From contig JARKIF010000038.1 in the NCBI GenBank assembly GCA_029378245.1, positions 478,374 to 542,373 on the forward strand: 64,000 nucleotides of DNA. The letters run 5' to 3'. The position numbers were made by a program, and so were the translations under genes. Source of the stretch: Roridomyces roridus (lineage: Eukaryota; Basidiomycota; Agaricomycetes; Agaricales; Mycenaceae). Shown here in pieces: positions 13,436 to 25,440 of this stretch. Within the stretch, counting starts at the first letter, position 1. Every line of letters starts with the position of its first letter. Below the pieces are notes generated by a model. It had not been told where the DNA came from, searched no databases, and saw only the letters and a list, made by a program, of their open reading frames with translations.

Positions 13436-15666
13436 TCAATCGTCGTACTCCATGGCCATGAAGAGTTCATAGAGTTTCATGCTGAGCGTCGGCCCAATAG
13501 CACGCATACCCCCTTCCGCCCCTCCAACGCCCTGCAGCATCAACTGGGCCTCGAGGACATTACTCTTCTTCTTTCTCCCCTTGCCCTTGGCAGGCCCTCT
13601 AGCAGCAGCCTCCTGCTCGGCCGCCTCAATCCGCCGCGCCTTGTCCTCTTCCTTCTGCGCATCTCGAAACGCCTCCCAAAGCTCCCTCGGCGTACCCCAT
13701 CGTTCAATGACAGCACCGACCTTCTCCGGACTCATCCCCTTGACACACAACAGCATCCGCGCCCAGGTATCGCGCACCGTCTTGAACTGCGATTTGTGAT
13801 TGAGCCACTGGTAGGACTGGAACGAGGGGACGAAGCATTGGCCCGGTTTCTCGCGACGAAGGTACCGCTGCAAATCGACATACGAATATCGTTTGATCAT
13901 GTCCTTGGGTATAACGTAGAGGTCTTTGTTCTGAAGTATTCTTGAGTTAAGTAGGTCGAGAGATAAGGACACCAAACGGACCTGATGCATACGGCAGAGC
14001 TCCTCGTGCAGACCGGCGAGGAACGAGATCGTGTCGTTGATGTTTTTGGTCTCCTTGACCAAGAATCCATCGACCACCTGCGTGGACGACAGCGAGGTCT
14101 TGATCATCGGGCCCCATTCCTCCATGTTCTTGCGAACATCGTAATCCTCGACGAGAAAGAACACACGCGAGATGGCACTTTGGTGCAGCCGGAACTAAAG
14201 TAGACGCGTGAGTTGACTCAATGATTTCATCAAGGGACAAGGATTGACCTTCTGCTCGTGAAACCGCCCATCCTTGACTGACGCCACGAGATCGTCGAGC
14301 CGCTTCCGCTCCAAAACAACGTCCAACATGCATTCCGACCCGTCCAAACGGGAAATCGCAACCCACGCGACATCCCCGACCTCAAGCGTGCGCGTCTGAA
14401 CATTCAAGCCCTTTCCCCGCAACGCTTGCCCGTAATCCTCACGACTTTTGCCGCCTTTTTCCCGCGTGTCAAGCAAAAGACAGATGTCATATTGCCCGGC
14501 TTTGAATATGTTGGCGTTGAAGGGATCAAAAGTGGTCTGAGGCGCGTACAGCGACAAGCGCTCTACAGGAGGCAAGCCGGGAACAGCATGCGAAAGACGC
14601 GCGCGGGTCGGTACGACCGCGGGGGCAGATGTTGTTCGTTGGAGAGCCGCGGAAATTGAAGACGAGGCTGGGATCGCAGTTGTAGCCGCACGAACCAGTG
14701 GCCGATGCGGCCCAGCAGATGGCCCCTGAGAAAGAGATTCATATGACCTCGCTGTTGCTGCAGACCGCATGTCGGACTGAGCAGGGACGGAGGACTGCAC
14801 GTTGTCACGGCTGCCACTGGCGACAGCATTTGTACTTCTGTTTAGATAGGAGGGAAGCTGGCGCGAAGGATCCAGGCTACTGGTCGATCGAGCCTTGGTA
14901 GCTTCATCTTGAAGCATCGTCAACAAACTCGATTTCCTAGCGACAGGCGCTGGCTGGTCCTTGAACCCAGGACACTGCGGAAACTGTTCTGCAACGTCTT
15001 CCCACATGTCTGCGAAGACGGTGTCTGCAACACGCTTGGGCTCGTATAGTTGAGCGGCGAGAGGATGGGTGGCCTGCGAAATTGGGAAAGCGACTCTCAT
15101 CTTTAGACGCCCGTTCACGTCCCAAGTTGTTTCGGCATCCGCGCAGTTGAGGACGCGTTTCTCGTTCCCATCTGCGCGGGATAAATAATTTGGAAGGAGA
15201 GAGAGAACTGTATAATCTCACCCAGATAACAGAACCTGAATTGGTCGTTGATAGCCTGTGGCACTTGTGTTGGGAGTACAGCAGCACTCGCCGTACGCCG
15301 CTTTGCGGGGGGAGGCGGTTCCACGTCTAGGTCTGTGGCAGATCTCTTGACTGGTCGCCCACGAGGCTTAGGAGCTGGCTGCGACGCCACCCCACCGTTC
15401 TCCATCGCATATCGCTCTTCCAGAACCGCAACAGTCTTCTTCCCAATTCCCTTGACCTCCAACAGTTGATTAGGAGTGGTATATTCCTTCGTCTCGTTCT
15501 TGAGACTATTGAAGGCTTTGCCATATACCATACGCATGTTGTCACCTATAGACAATGAAAAGGGGGGCTAAAAACCGAGTTCTTGCACCGTACCTTCCTC
15601 ATATTGATCTCGTAGTTCCTTCAACCACTCCAAGAATTGGGCGTTGATTCGACGAGCTCTGGGCAT
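13436..15666 (-). CDS. MUS81: Crossover junction endonuclease MUS81
   Basis: Catalytic subunit of the structure-specific nuclease that, with an EME1/MMS4 partner, cuts branched DNA at stalled forks and recombination intermediates in the nucleus. Exons (minus) 15594-15666, 15222-15545, 14249-15171, 13982-14194 and 13436-13930 splice to 675 residues. The N-terminal helix-hairpin-helix reads LLEVKGIGKKTV. The ERCC4 nuclease domain begins near residue 360 with LLLDTREKG and holds the catalytic ERKRLDDL at about 420-427, followed by SVKDGRFHEQK. The C-terminal part contains the LLCVKGMSPEKV hairpin and a Lys-rich insert (GKGRKKK). Length is in the usual fungal range. It converges on the DUF3638-family gene with 287 bp between stop codons. 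A damaged copy of part of exon 3 lies at the left end of the window. Confidence 0.95.
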
Positions 15667-16029
15667 GTTGGTATAGACGCGTCGAGATGGCACGCGACGA
15701 CCGAGGCGATTCGTGAAAAAGTGGCAGGTGTCGCGTCAAAAGATGAACGAGGGCGAGATGGGGTGTGGTTTCAAGACAGAGAGAGGACGAGAGGGTGGCG
15801 AGGCGAGGCCCTTAAATAAAAGTGTACGGTCAAAGCGCGACCTCCAAAACAGGAAACAAACAACAATAACAGCACCCGGTTCCGTCTTTCTTTCACTCTC
15901 TGCCACTGGGAGGATGCTTCGATTATTATTTCAAGCTAATATTTATGTATATACAGAAGAAAGTCGAGCTCCAAGACAAATGTCAGCACAAGACGGAGCG
16001 AAATTACCAGGTAAAAAACTACATTTTTT
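15667..16029. other. Intergenic region between MUS81 start and the RS-rich gene end
   Basis: About 360 bp containing the MUS81 promoter and the 3' flank of the RS-rich gene. No additional gene, TATA box or repeat is evident. Confidence 0.5.
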
Positions 16030-19000
16030 TCAAGGGGGACCACCTCTCCTGCCCCGCTTTGGTCGGCTGTTCTTTTTGCGTCTCTTGCTCCCCATCTCCT
16101 CGTCCCCATCAAAGTGCCCCCCCTCACGCCCGCCGTGTCGATCTGGACTAAACTCTGGTCTCCCACCCATCTCGTTCCAATCCCGCTTGCTCGGCACCTG
16201 CACTCGATCCCGCAACGACTGTGGTTCCTCATAAGTCATATTCACGTCCCCGCTACCATCGTTCACATTCAGACGTTCCAACAAGGACGCAGCCCGCGGC
16301 GGACCAGCCGGCCGCCGCGAATGATCCGATGTTGTCATCACGTCTTCAGAGGCTCGCCGAGTTACGGATGGTGCGTCGAGCGGTAGGGCCGATTTGCGCT
16401 CAAACGACGAAGTGGGATCATGCCGCCGGATGCGCACGGGGCCTTTTCCAGGACCGCCGTCGTCCTTCCTCTCTGACTCGACATGGCTCGCCTGGCTGGT
16501 GGACTGCCTGGGTTCGTCATCTGGGTACGAATCGCGTCGTAGAGATGGATTCGGCGGAAGCGGATGGGGAACGCGGGGTTCTTGGGGAGAGAGGTTATAT
16601 CGCTCGCTGGGGGATCGAGAGGATCTTTCTTCCACACGGGAACGACTTGAATCCTTCGGCTTGTCATCTTGGGCTGTATACCGATCGCGCTCCGACTTGT
16701 CATCGTCATCTCTGAAATGAGATCGCTCCTTGCGCGAGTCGTCGTGCTCAGTGCGCACTGAAGGCTCCTTCGGCGGCATGAGTGGAGACGTAGAAGTCCC
16801 GCTCTCCGGGTACGTAGAACGTCTGGGCGGAGCCGAATCTCGAGACTGGAATTCAAGTCAGTGAACATTGCCAAGGTATTGATGATTGAGCCACATACGT
16901 TGTCTTCATGATCCTTGGTGCGCGAATGGGCAGGAGAAACAGTTCTTTCGTTTCGTTCCGGCTGAAGAGGCGTTAAAAAAGTCACTTGATCATAAGATGC
17001 AACTCACAGGTGGGGAATGACGACTATCGGGACCGTTGTTGTCTGGCCGATAACTGTTGTATCCCGACTGGAAAAAGTGAGCCAAAATCGGCTGGCGAAG
17101 AGAATGGATACACACATCGCGTCCTCGACCACGACCACGACCCCGTCCTCGACCACGAAAGCCGCTGTCAGGAGCCACAGCCGGAAACCGTCCTTCGCCT
17201 GGGCCAGACGAAGAAGCGTGGCGGACTCCGATAGGCGTATCATTCGAACCAGAGGCCATGTTTCGAGGCGGGCCACCACGCTGTAAAAAAAGTCAGTTAA
17301 ATAAATAGTTCGAGGCTCGAAACGTACTCCTCGACCACGTGGCGGTCGGTCACCCTTGTGTGGCGGCGGTGACCGTCGACCATTCCCACGCCCAAACCCG
17401 CCTTCCAATCCATTCGACTGCGCCGACGGACCATACCCTTGCGGTGGATTATTCATTGCTCGTGGCCCACGTGGCACGCTACCCGCCTCGGCCGATGTGT
17501 CGGCAAGTCGCTCGGCATGCATTCCAGATCCTGCACGCATCGGCGCCGTTGGGCCGGGCAAAGGACTGGTCGGGGACGTGTCACGTGGTGGCGCCGTAAC
17601 GTCAGTATCGACCTGCATTCGTCTGTCATTCAAACTCCGAGATTGGCGCGGTCCAGATGGCAGGCTCGAGTCTGCGTTGGCAGGTGGAAATCTTGTGGAC
17701 GGGGAAGGTTTAGCATGCTTCATATTGTCAAACACGAGGTTTTGTGGTGGAAGAGGCTGCCGCTTCGGACCTGGCAGCAAAATGTCAATGATGCAAAAGA
17801 ATCGAGAGCAAAGGCATCCTGACGTTCTTTCTCCTCAGATTCGGCTGGTCGACTCTGGGGCTCCTTCGCGGGTTCAGGCCGACGCTCCTTCTCCTTCTCC
17901 TTGTGCGACTCCGACGGTACCTTGGTCTTGGCGTCAGCATTATCGAGGAACTCGTCTGGGACGAGATCATCCACTGTGCGGATTTCCACGAGCCCGAATG
18001 CCCCAGCAACATTGGCGGACAAAGAGACGCTGCTTGCACTGGCACCTTCCCCAGATGAAGACGCTCCTGCTTCGCCTGCCGGTGCGAAACGTGTCTTCTC
18101 CCGCTTCCGTTGAGGGCCCGACGGGGAGGCCGATCGCGACCTTGATCGATTCCTAGATTGCCCTGCAGGACGCCAAAGCATGGACGAGAAGGAGGGTGTT
18201 GGAAGAGGGGGTGAAAAATAAAATAAAACCCAATGAGTATGATATTCCTTCCAAAGAGCCGAGAAGAGAGAGAAAGAGGAGGGGGTAGTGATGGCGCGCC
18301 TGTGGCACGCCATTTATGCATCATGATGCACGAAGGCGGATTACACCGCACGCGGGAACAGGAGTCGATGACGAAGGCGGAGGTAGGGCAAGGGATTGAG
18401 AGTCAACGTACTGGGAGCAGACGATACCGGGACGCTGCGTGGTGGCTGGGCTGACTGCAGTTCATGCTCGCGTTCCCGTGGTTCGCGGTCGTGTTGTCTT
18501 GGTTCGCGGTCTCGCTCCCTGGCCTCCTGATTCTGAAGGTCAGAAGTGCCGTTGCTGTGGCGCACGTGAGGCGGTGGGTCTCTGCGTGAGTCGTCTGGCG
18601 GCGGCATGGCGACGTCATACTGATGCGGTGGCACATCACGTTCTCGAGGCCGTTCGCGGTCTCGACTTTCGCGGGCCGGACGGCCGCCACGTCGTTCACC
18701 GTCGAATCCTCCACGGCCTGCACCGCCGCCGGAATATCGCGGTTCGCGTTCTCGATCGTGCGGGGCAGTCTTGGGGTCGGGATGCCTTCGACTCTCTGGC
18801 CAGCCCCCCGAAGCAGGCGTCTTGGAGCTAGGGTAAGTCGACACTGACATTGACGCTGCAGGAGAAGGAATGTTGTTAGGATTGTGATCATACCCCGGAG
18901 GCGGGGAGCGACGCCCTTGTCCTCGCCCACGCCCACGCCCACGAGGCGGTGGAGACCGTGGAGGAGGCGACCTGCGAGGGTGAGCGTCGTCAGAATTCAT

Positions 19001-20392
19001 GCCGGTGTCCCCGGCTACATCGGGCCGATAATGCCGATCGTTGAAGGACAATTCTTCTTCAGCTGGCTTTGCAACGCTGCTGCCGCTGCCATGGCTGTGC
19101 ATGCTATTGCTGTTCGACATGGGGGCGGGAACCTCCCGTTCACGGTCGCGGGGGTGTTGCTACAAAGAAAGGGGGGAAAGGTAAAGATGCTGGGGCGGGA
19201 GGAGGGTAGGACACCAACCCCGCGTGTGCGATCGTGTTCGTCAAGAGGGCGTCGGTCGCGGTCGCGGTCGTCTGATCGCCTGTCACGGGACTCGTCAACA
19301 GGGCGGCGGTCACGCTCGCGTTCTTCAAGACGCCTTTCGCGATGGTCGCGTTCGTCTGAACGCCGGTCATAATCGCGGTCGCGGTCACGGTCGTCTCCAC
19401 GGCGTTCATGATCTTCTCCACGTGAGGAGCGATCCCATGTACTTTTGTGCCGTGGATTGTACGACGTATCAGCCGAGCCACTAAAGCTGTCACGGTCTGG
19501 CTTGTCGCGACTGTCCCGGGACTTGAAGTTATCCCGATCCCTGTCTCTGTCAGTCTTCGAAACGTCGCGACTATCGCGTTCGCGTTCTGGCTTGAAGCTG
19601 TCGCGGTCTGCGTGGCCCTTGAGTTGATGAGAATGGAAAAAGACTGAAGGACATACCTGACGCGATGGGTGCAGCGGTCGACTTGGGTTTCTGGGGAAAG
19701 AAATGTCAGCCTCAGTGATGGGCGCCAAAACAAGCGCCAAAGCAACTAACCGTTTCAGTTGGTCCTGAGCTTGATTTCGGTTTCTGTAACGAGAGTTAGA
19801 AAATGTATTTCTGCGGGTGAAAGAGAAGGAAAATGACGTGACGCCACAAAGTGGGTGAAAGAGAGAAAACACTCACCCCTTCCTTTGAGTCCTTGGCTGC
19901 GCTGGGTGCCATGGTAGTGGCCTCGATGCTACTGGAGTGTACAAAAACGGATGCCACGGTGACTGGTTTTGGCGGGAGTGCATGGGTGATGGGCGGGGCG
20001 ACAATTTTGCGACGCTCTCGAGGTGCACTACGGTCATCTCTAGCGTCTCTGTCTCTGTCTCTATGACGGTCACGCTCCCGGTCCCTCTCCCGGTCGTGAT
20101 CCCGTTCTCTTTCTCTTTCTCTGTCGCTGCGGGCGCGGGCATGACGCGGCGGCGAGGAGGAGCGCTTGCTGGTTGCGGGAGGAGGTGTAGGTTCTGGCTT
20201 TTGTTCTGCGACGGGTTCTTGCTCTTGTTCAAGGACCTTTGGTGCTGGTGGGTCCACTACGGGGTCGGGGTCGAGACGGTCTTGCTCGTCGTCACTGGGG
20301 CCAAGGGAAATGGCGTCCTCGTCCTGTTCGGCAGTAGTGGGATGCTGTGTGTCGTCTTCGTCCCAGTCGAGGACTTCGCTCTCGTCCGCCAT
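16030..20392 (-). CDS. RS/RD/RGG-rich low-complexity protein, function unknown
   Basis: I do not recognise this gene. Eleven exons (minus: 19877-20392, 19751-19783, 19657-19690, 19219-19607, 18412-19159, 17824-18162, 17328-17770, 17116-17280, 17008-17067, 16899-16961, 16030-16845) join in frame to 1,201 residues. The acidic start is MADESEVLDWDEDD, followed by long Arg-Asp/Arg-Glu/Arg-Ser tracts, several RGRGRGRG runs, and a more complex C terminus (AASLLERLNV, then SLRDRVQVPSKRDWNEMGG) ending in a basic KRRKKN...KRGRRGG tail. Two exons encode only about 11 residues each. RS/RGG content suggests a nuclear RNA-binding or splicing-associated role, which is inference. The start codon lies 99 bp from the divergent UNC-50 start, so the two probably share a promoter. 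The frame stays open through all junctions, which argues for one gene. Confidence 0.8.
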
Positions 20393-20491
20393 GATGGTCG
20401 TGCAAGAGGAAGAAAGAATGTGACTGTCTCGGCCATCAATCAATAAGATTGCATTGCAAACTCTGCAGGGCGCGCGCTCTACACGACCACC
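20393..20491. promoter_or_regulatory. Putative bidirectional promoter, RS-rich gene / UNC-50
   Basis: Only 99 bp separate two divergent start codons (20392 minus, 20492 plus), so both promoters and 5' leaders must lie here or overlap the coding regions. No TATA element is obvious. Confidence 0.55.
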
Positions 20492-21489
20492 ATGTCCTCA
20501 TACGCTGCCGAGGCCGGCCTGCCCCCATCTACCACCTCTTCGACGCCGCGTATTCCAGTAATATTTCGTCGACTCCACCGTTTCCACCAGATGGTCCGTC
20601 CACTCTATCCCGACAAGCTGCGTGTCCGTAACTTGCGCAGGATTTTGAGCTCGCCGCATGGCAGCTAACCTACCTATGTATTGCTCCACGAAGAGTGTAT
20701 CGCAATGTGTACTTCCACAAGCGTAGGTCTCATTTCATTGACTGTCGAATACGAATAACGGGCAGCAGAGACGAAAAATACTTGGGCCCGCGACGACCCC
20801 GCAATTCTCGTCCTCATCTCGGCGTGTCTCGGGGTATCTGCCATCGCTTGGTCTCTCATATACTCCCTCGGCATAATACAAGCCCTCCAACTCGCGCTTA
20901 TCATGATTTTACGCGACTTTCTGTTGTCGGGCGTCGTCATTTCCACAATATTATGGTCAGCTCAAAACATCCAATGCTCTCAAGTATTCATATCTTTTGC
21001 AGGCAAGTCTCCCGGACCTTTCTCGTCCCCCCAATGCAAGCCACCGCCTCCCTAGCAGGCCCCTCCGGCTCACGCTACCCGCCTCCGACACCAAGGCACG
21101 ATTCCGTCGAGTGGGGCTACACATTCGACGTGCACACCAACGCCTTCTTCCCCTTCTACCTCACCCTCTACCTCGCCCAACTCTTCCTCCTTCCCGTCAT
21201 CCGACGCGACAATTGGGTCTGCCTCTGGGCCGGGAACACGTTATATCTCGCGGGGTACGCCGTCTTTCTCTGGCTTTTTTTATGTTTCAATCCTCATGTA
21301 CCATTCTTCAGATTTGCGCAATACATCTACGGCACCTACCTCGGCCTCTCCGCGCTCCCCTTCCTCGCGCACACGACCCTTCTCCTCGCACCCCTGCTAC
21401 CTCTCGGTGTGGCATACGTCGTGTCCCTCCTAGGCTTCAATGTCGCTCGTTGGATTCTAAACCTGTATTTCGGCGCCTGGGCTACTTAG
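20492..21489 (+). CDS. UNC-50 family Golgi membrane protein
   Basis: Exons 20492-20593, 20641-20722, 20769-20955, 21003-21254 and 21312-21489 give 266 residues, the usual UNC-50 length. Family signatures are clear: MDFELAAWQL, RRVYRNVYFHKQTKNTWARDDPA, then several hydrophobic membrane segments, VEWGYTFDVHTNAFFP and GNTLYLAG...YIYGTYLGLSALPF. UNC-50 proteins are multi-pass inner-nuclear/Golgi membrane proteins; the yeast member (Gmh1) is linked to Arf-GEF function and the animal member to receptor assembly. The last exon (from about 21370) lies inside the left arm of the inverted duplication, and a damaged copy of this 3' end is found near 42440-42550. Confidence 0.94.
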
Positions 21490-22559
21490 AGAAGAGTGTA
21501 AAATTATTTAATCTAATCCTTTACATACTGCGATTACTCGCTTCCAAGCAGTGTGAAAACACGACGTTCTCGATGTATAGAAAACGATACAATTGTGCCA
21601 GAAGGCTTTCGTATATGGTGTTACTACTGCTTAGACCGTTCCCGTCTGTAAATTTGGTGCATCAAAATGACTTTATTCCGTGTCCTCCTCCCTTCTCCTC
21701 CTGCAATCTTCCTCCACCAATCTCCAGGTCTTCTGGTCTTGCCATCTACAGTTCTTGTAATGCAATGTGGGGCGCATGGGTGGCGAGACGAATAAACAAA
21801 CGACAGGAGATCCTGCAAGAACGTCAGTAAAAAGAAAATGATATTGTGTATGCGATCCTACCGGACGAAGAGATGCATGCTCAGACGAAAGCAGAGACAG
21901 AACGACGGAAAGCAACTGGAGCTTCGGATAACTGAGGAAACTCGGTCGAAAGCAACGATGGTGATTTCAAATCTGGACTGGTCTTCGGGGCATTGCGACT
22001 GCAAAGGACAGCGAGCTGGTACAGCGCGGGAAATGGAAGCCGGGAATAGGCTGTCATTGGTAGTAGATGAAGCATGGCCGTTGTGGGACCGTTGGTGGTC
22101 GTCTGGGGTAAAAAGAGATGGAGGCCAAAGACCAGCAATGGCGGTGCAAGAGGGCAAAGGGTGAGCGGCCGGGAGGGCACTCTAGATCGGGCTGCAGTCT
22201 GTTGGCACGGTTCGGGTATTCTGAGGCGGCTATGGTCGATTCGGGGGATTGGAGAGAATGGAATACGCCGGGTGGGAGATGGTATGTCTTGCAATGGGTA
22301 TCGCGTTGACGTTTCAATGTCGAGGAGTTGCTAAACAGGTACGTTCAGTCTCATCCCGAGGAACGATCAGCAGAAATCTTACGGTGACGCGGGAGGGGCG
22401 AGCGTGCATTTGAGGATATGCCGGTTTGGGCGAGTCCGGGAGAGGTAGAATCCTAGAAGCATATCCATCAGTTTCAGCTTAAAGCCCAGAGAATGAAGGA
22501 CTGACGAATATGATGGAAAAGGCCAATTTTGATGAAGCAGTAGCCAACCCGTCGAAGAA

Positions 22560-22990
22560 AAGAGGTACAGAGGTCGAGCAAGGGCCCGGGGTATCTTGCG
22601 TACAGTTTAATCACAGCAAAAGCAGAATAGACATTCGAGACTCACATGCGTGTCATCAGAAGAAAACACTGAGCAAGGGCCCGGAATGGTGAAAATGTCG
22701 AAGAGAGAAGGCGCAAGAGGTCGAGCAAGGGCCCGGGGTATCTTGCATACAAGTCAATCAAAGCAAGGCAGGATAGACATTTGAGACTCACAAAGGCATC
22801 ATCAAACGAAAACATCGAGCAGGAGTCCGGGGTAGAAGCGAGAGAAGAAGGCGAAGGTCGAGCAAGGGCCCGGGGTATACTGGGTACGAGTCAATCACAA
22901 AGCAACGCAGCATGGACATTTAACACTCACATGGGTATCGTGAAACGAAAACATCGAGCAAGAGCCGAAGGTCGGAAAAGACGGAGAGAG
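22560..22990 (-). repeat. Degenerate tandem repeat with splice-site-like ends (left arm)
   Basis: Three to four imperfect units of roughly 110-150 bp, each containing on the minus strand a GTGAGTCTC donor-like motif, a pyrimidine-containing stretch, an acceptor-like ...CAAG or CCCAG, and a GC-rich core (ATACCCCGGGCCCTTGCTCGA). The same array occurs on the plus strand of the right arm at 41000-41430. Confidence 0.75.
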
Positions 22991-24036
22991 AATCGACCAA
23001 GTAGAGCCTGGAGTGTATGTCAGTGATGGGCAAGTATCGACGTACTGGGACACGTACCAAAAGGCAAGAAGGCAGAAATACAAAGATTGACCGTTGAAAA
23101 GGAAACCGCAACTGTTGCACCGTGTGGAGGGCGCGGAACGCGGAAACACTCTGGAATCTCAATTAGTCTCTGTACAGCAGGCAAGGGATACAAGCTGACA
23201 TGGCTGGCTGTAGCCGAAGGACCGAGGGTGGTGGAAGGGTGTCCGTAGCACGTGGGATAGTGTGGGCAAGCACCGGGAAGAGGGCGGGGTGCAGAGGGAG
23301 GTTTCGCGTCGTCGTAGGAAGGAAAAGGTTTCGCGCGGTGAATGGAGGGGTATCGCGGCGGAGGAGAGTCGGTCTTTCAAGGGCTCAAGCAATATTGGAG
23401 TAGTCGCAATTGCGCGATCTGTGAAAGAAGGTGAGCCGTTACTGACAAGGCGGCGTGCACGTGGACGCACAAAGGAAGAATTTTCAAGGACATTTGTCCA
23501 TCTGGATGCACATTGGGCTAGTGGGAGAGTACCGAGGAGGAACCGCTACAGAAGTAATCAGTATCGAGAGCAACACAGGGAGAACGGGAAACGCACGAGA
23601 AGAGCATCTTCCATGAGATATCGGAAGCCCTGTCAGACAACGGATGAGGAGGGCGCGTGGAAATGAGAAAAAAGGACGCACGGGGTAGTTGGGCGCTGTG
23701 GCGGTACGTGATACGTCCGTTGCTAGCTTGAGAAAGGTACAGGTCAGTGAGGGAAGAAAATTGCCACAAGAGACGCACTTTACACAGAAGGGCCATTTTG
23801 GCACGGAGGACACACGGGAAGATGATGAGGGATAGGAAGAGCTGTCGCCGCGTCAAGCAAATAGTATGTCCTACGGCTCTTAGGCAGCCGAGCAAGTTTC
23901 CTGCAAAGCAATAAATATCAATAGTGAACGAGGAAGATGGGCGAGTTCTTACTAGATGAAGCAGAGTATATATCTGGACCATGATCAGCAACAGAACCAG
24001 GGCGAGACTGGTTACGTACTGAGCAGGGCCTATTCT

Positions 24037-24621
24037 TCACATCCTGCGCCAACGACGCGACGCGATACCCGCCTCCAGTCGCACCCTGAACGCCTTCATG
24101 TACGGCTCACTAGAGACGCCGTAGGTGACTTTACGGACGCCCTTGGGCTCGCCCATGACAATGTCATCGTCAAGCTCGGCCATCTCCTCGTCGTCGTCGA
24201 GCTCGCCCATCTCCTCGTCGTCGTCAGGCTCCGCCATCTCCTCGTCGTCGTCCACCTCGGCCATCTGCTCATCGTCGTCAACGACTGGCATATCGACCAC
24301 TGGGACCTGCACTGTTGGAGGGTCCGCGTGCATGCTGGGGGAGTTGTGTTTCTCGTAGATCTGGTCCCAGTGAAGGCGACGACTACGCTCGACGGGCGTC
24401 TCCTTGGCGGGGTCTGGACGGATAATGACGTCCAGTTGAAGTATGTGTATGGACATGATGGGGGTGGGCAGCCTCAGGCGCTTGAGGGGGCGCTGGGTGT
24501 CTGCATCAACGGAGGGCTTGTTGTCCCGCTCGAACTCGTGGCGAGTCCTCTTGGGGCGAGCTTGGACGGGGAGGAAGGGGACGGGGATGTGAACAAACTG
24601 GGTCTTGGAGATGGAGGACAT
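24037..24621 (-). CDS. Orphan acidic protein with D/E repeats, copy A
   Basis: A single open frame encodes 194 residues from MSSISKTQFVHIPVPF to RRWRRM. I do not recognise a family. The centre carries four or five tandem units of a DDDEEMAE type (residues about 120-155), preceded by a paired-proline/basic segment and followed by a basic C terminus. A 194-residue copy is intact in the right arm, differing at only a handful of residues (for example R/H, T/A and S/L changes). Retention of the frame in both copies suggests it is translated, but recent duplication alone could explain it. No signal peptide or membrane segment is seen. Confidence 0.6.
   Translation of the reverse strand: MSSISKTQFVHIPVPFLPVQARPKRTRHEFERDNKPSVDADTQRPLKRLRLPTPIMSIHILQLDVIIRPDPAKETPVERSRRLHWDQIYEKHNSPSMHADPPTVQVPVVDMPVVDDDEQMAEVDDDEEMAEPDDDEEMGELDDDEEMAELDDDIVMGEPKGVRKVTYGVSSEPYMKAFRVRLEAGIASRRWRRM
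24165..24275 (-). repeat. Acidic minisatellite inside orphan copy A
   Basis: Tandem units of about 33-36 nt rich in GAC/GAG/GAT codons encode DDDEEMAE-like repeats. The right-arm equivalent at about 39735-39850 has substitutions in two units. Confidence 0.75.
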
Positions 24622-25440
24622 GGTGGTTCAAGACAAGGAATGATGGGCTGTGCAGGGCTATTTGCTCTGAAATGGTGCGCTCCTGCAGTCGAAAGAACGC
24701 GAAGGGAGGTTATACGAGGCCAAGGACGCGTGGCAGACGTCGTTGGGTGGCCTGCAGTCTCGTTCCGCGGAAGCAAATTGTGGAGGCAGGCATGGCGCGT
24801 CGAGGAAACATGATCGCGAATTTTCATCTTTCAAGCATCCTTTCGCTCATTCCTCTACTCGTTTGGACACGAAAAGGACACAAGAGTTTAAGGAGACGTA
24901 CCAGAGCTGCGAAATCCATAGAGAAACCACCAAAAACCATTGCGATGAGGATGTTCAAGTATTTCGACGACGTTGGTAGTTCATATAGTGATAATGACGC
25001 GTAATGGAGGGCGCAAATGGGCTGTCTAGGGCGTTCCAACCGATAGTCGCGCCGTTGACACTGGGCACGTTGATCGGACGCGTGACCACGCGATGTTGAC
25101 GCGATGTTTGCCGCGATCGAAAGACATCAAAAAACGGACGAGGAGCTACGAGGAGAGCAGGGTATAGAGCAGCAGAGACATTGGTGAGCGTTGAACACGA
25201 AAAATTTGCATTGCAGCCGAACACCATCTTTCGCACGAACGTCCACCGGAGTCGCCCGGACCGCTGCACCAACGCCGTGCCTTTCGTTTTGCTTAACCGT
25301 CTCCTGGCGGGACGCTCAGACAGTCGAGTAAGCCAACAGACAGCAAAAATACATAATTATTAGCATTAGGCCCAGTACCAAAGCATGTCTAATATCGAAA
25401 CCAAAGAAACGAAATCTATGTGCGAGAATATGAGAGATAA

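Larger units (their letters stand above)
21370..25320 (+). repeat. Left arm of a 3.9-kb inverted duplication
   Basis: This segment is matched in reverse orientation by 38690-42550 with high similarity over nearly the whole length. The boundaries are where similarity stops by eye: inside the last exon of UNC-50 on the left, and about 120 bp before the stop of the first DUF1275 gene on the right. Contents are the UNC-50 3' end, a tandem intron/exon-like repeat, and an orphan acidic-protein gene. Because the intact UNC-50 is here, this arm is probably the source copy. Confidence 0.9.
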
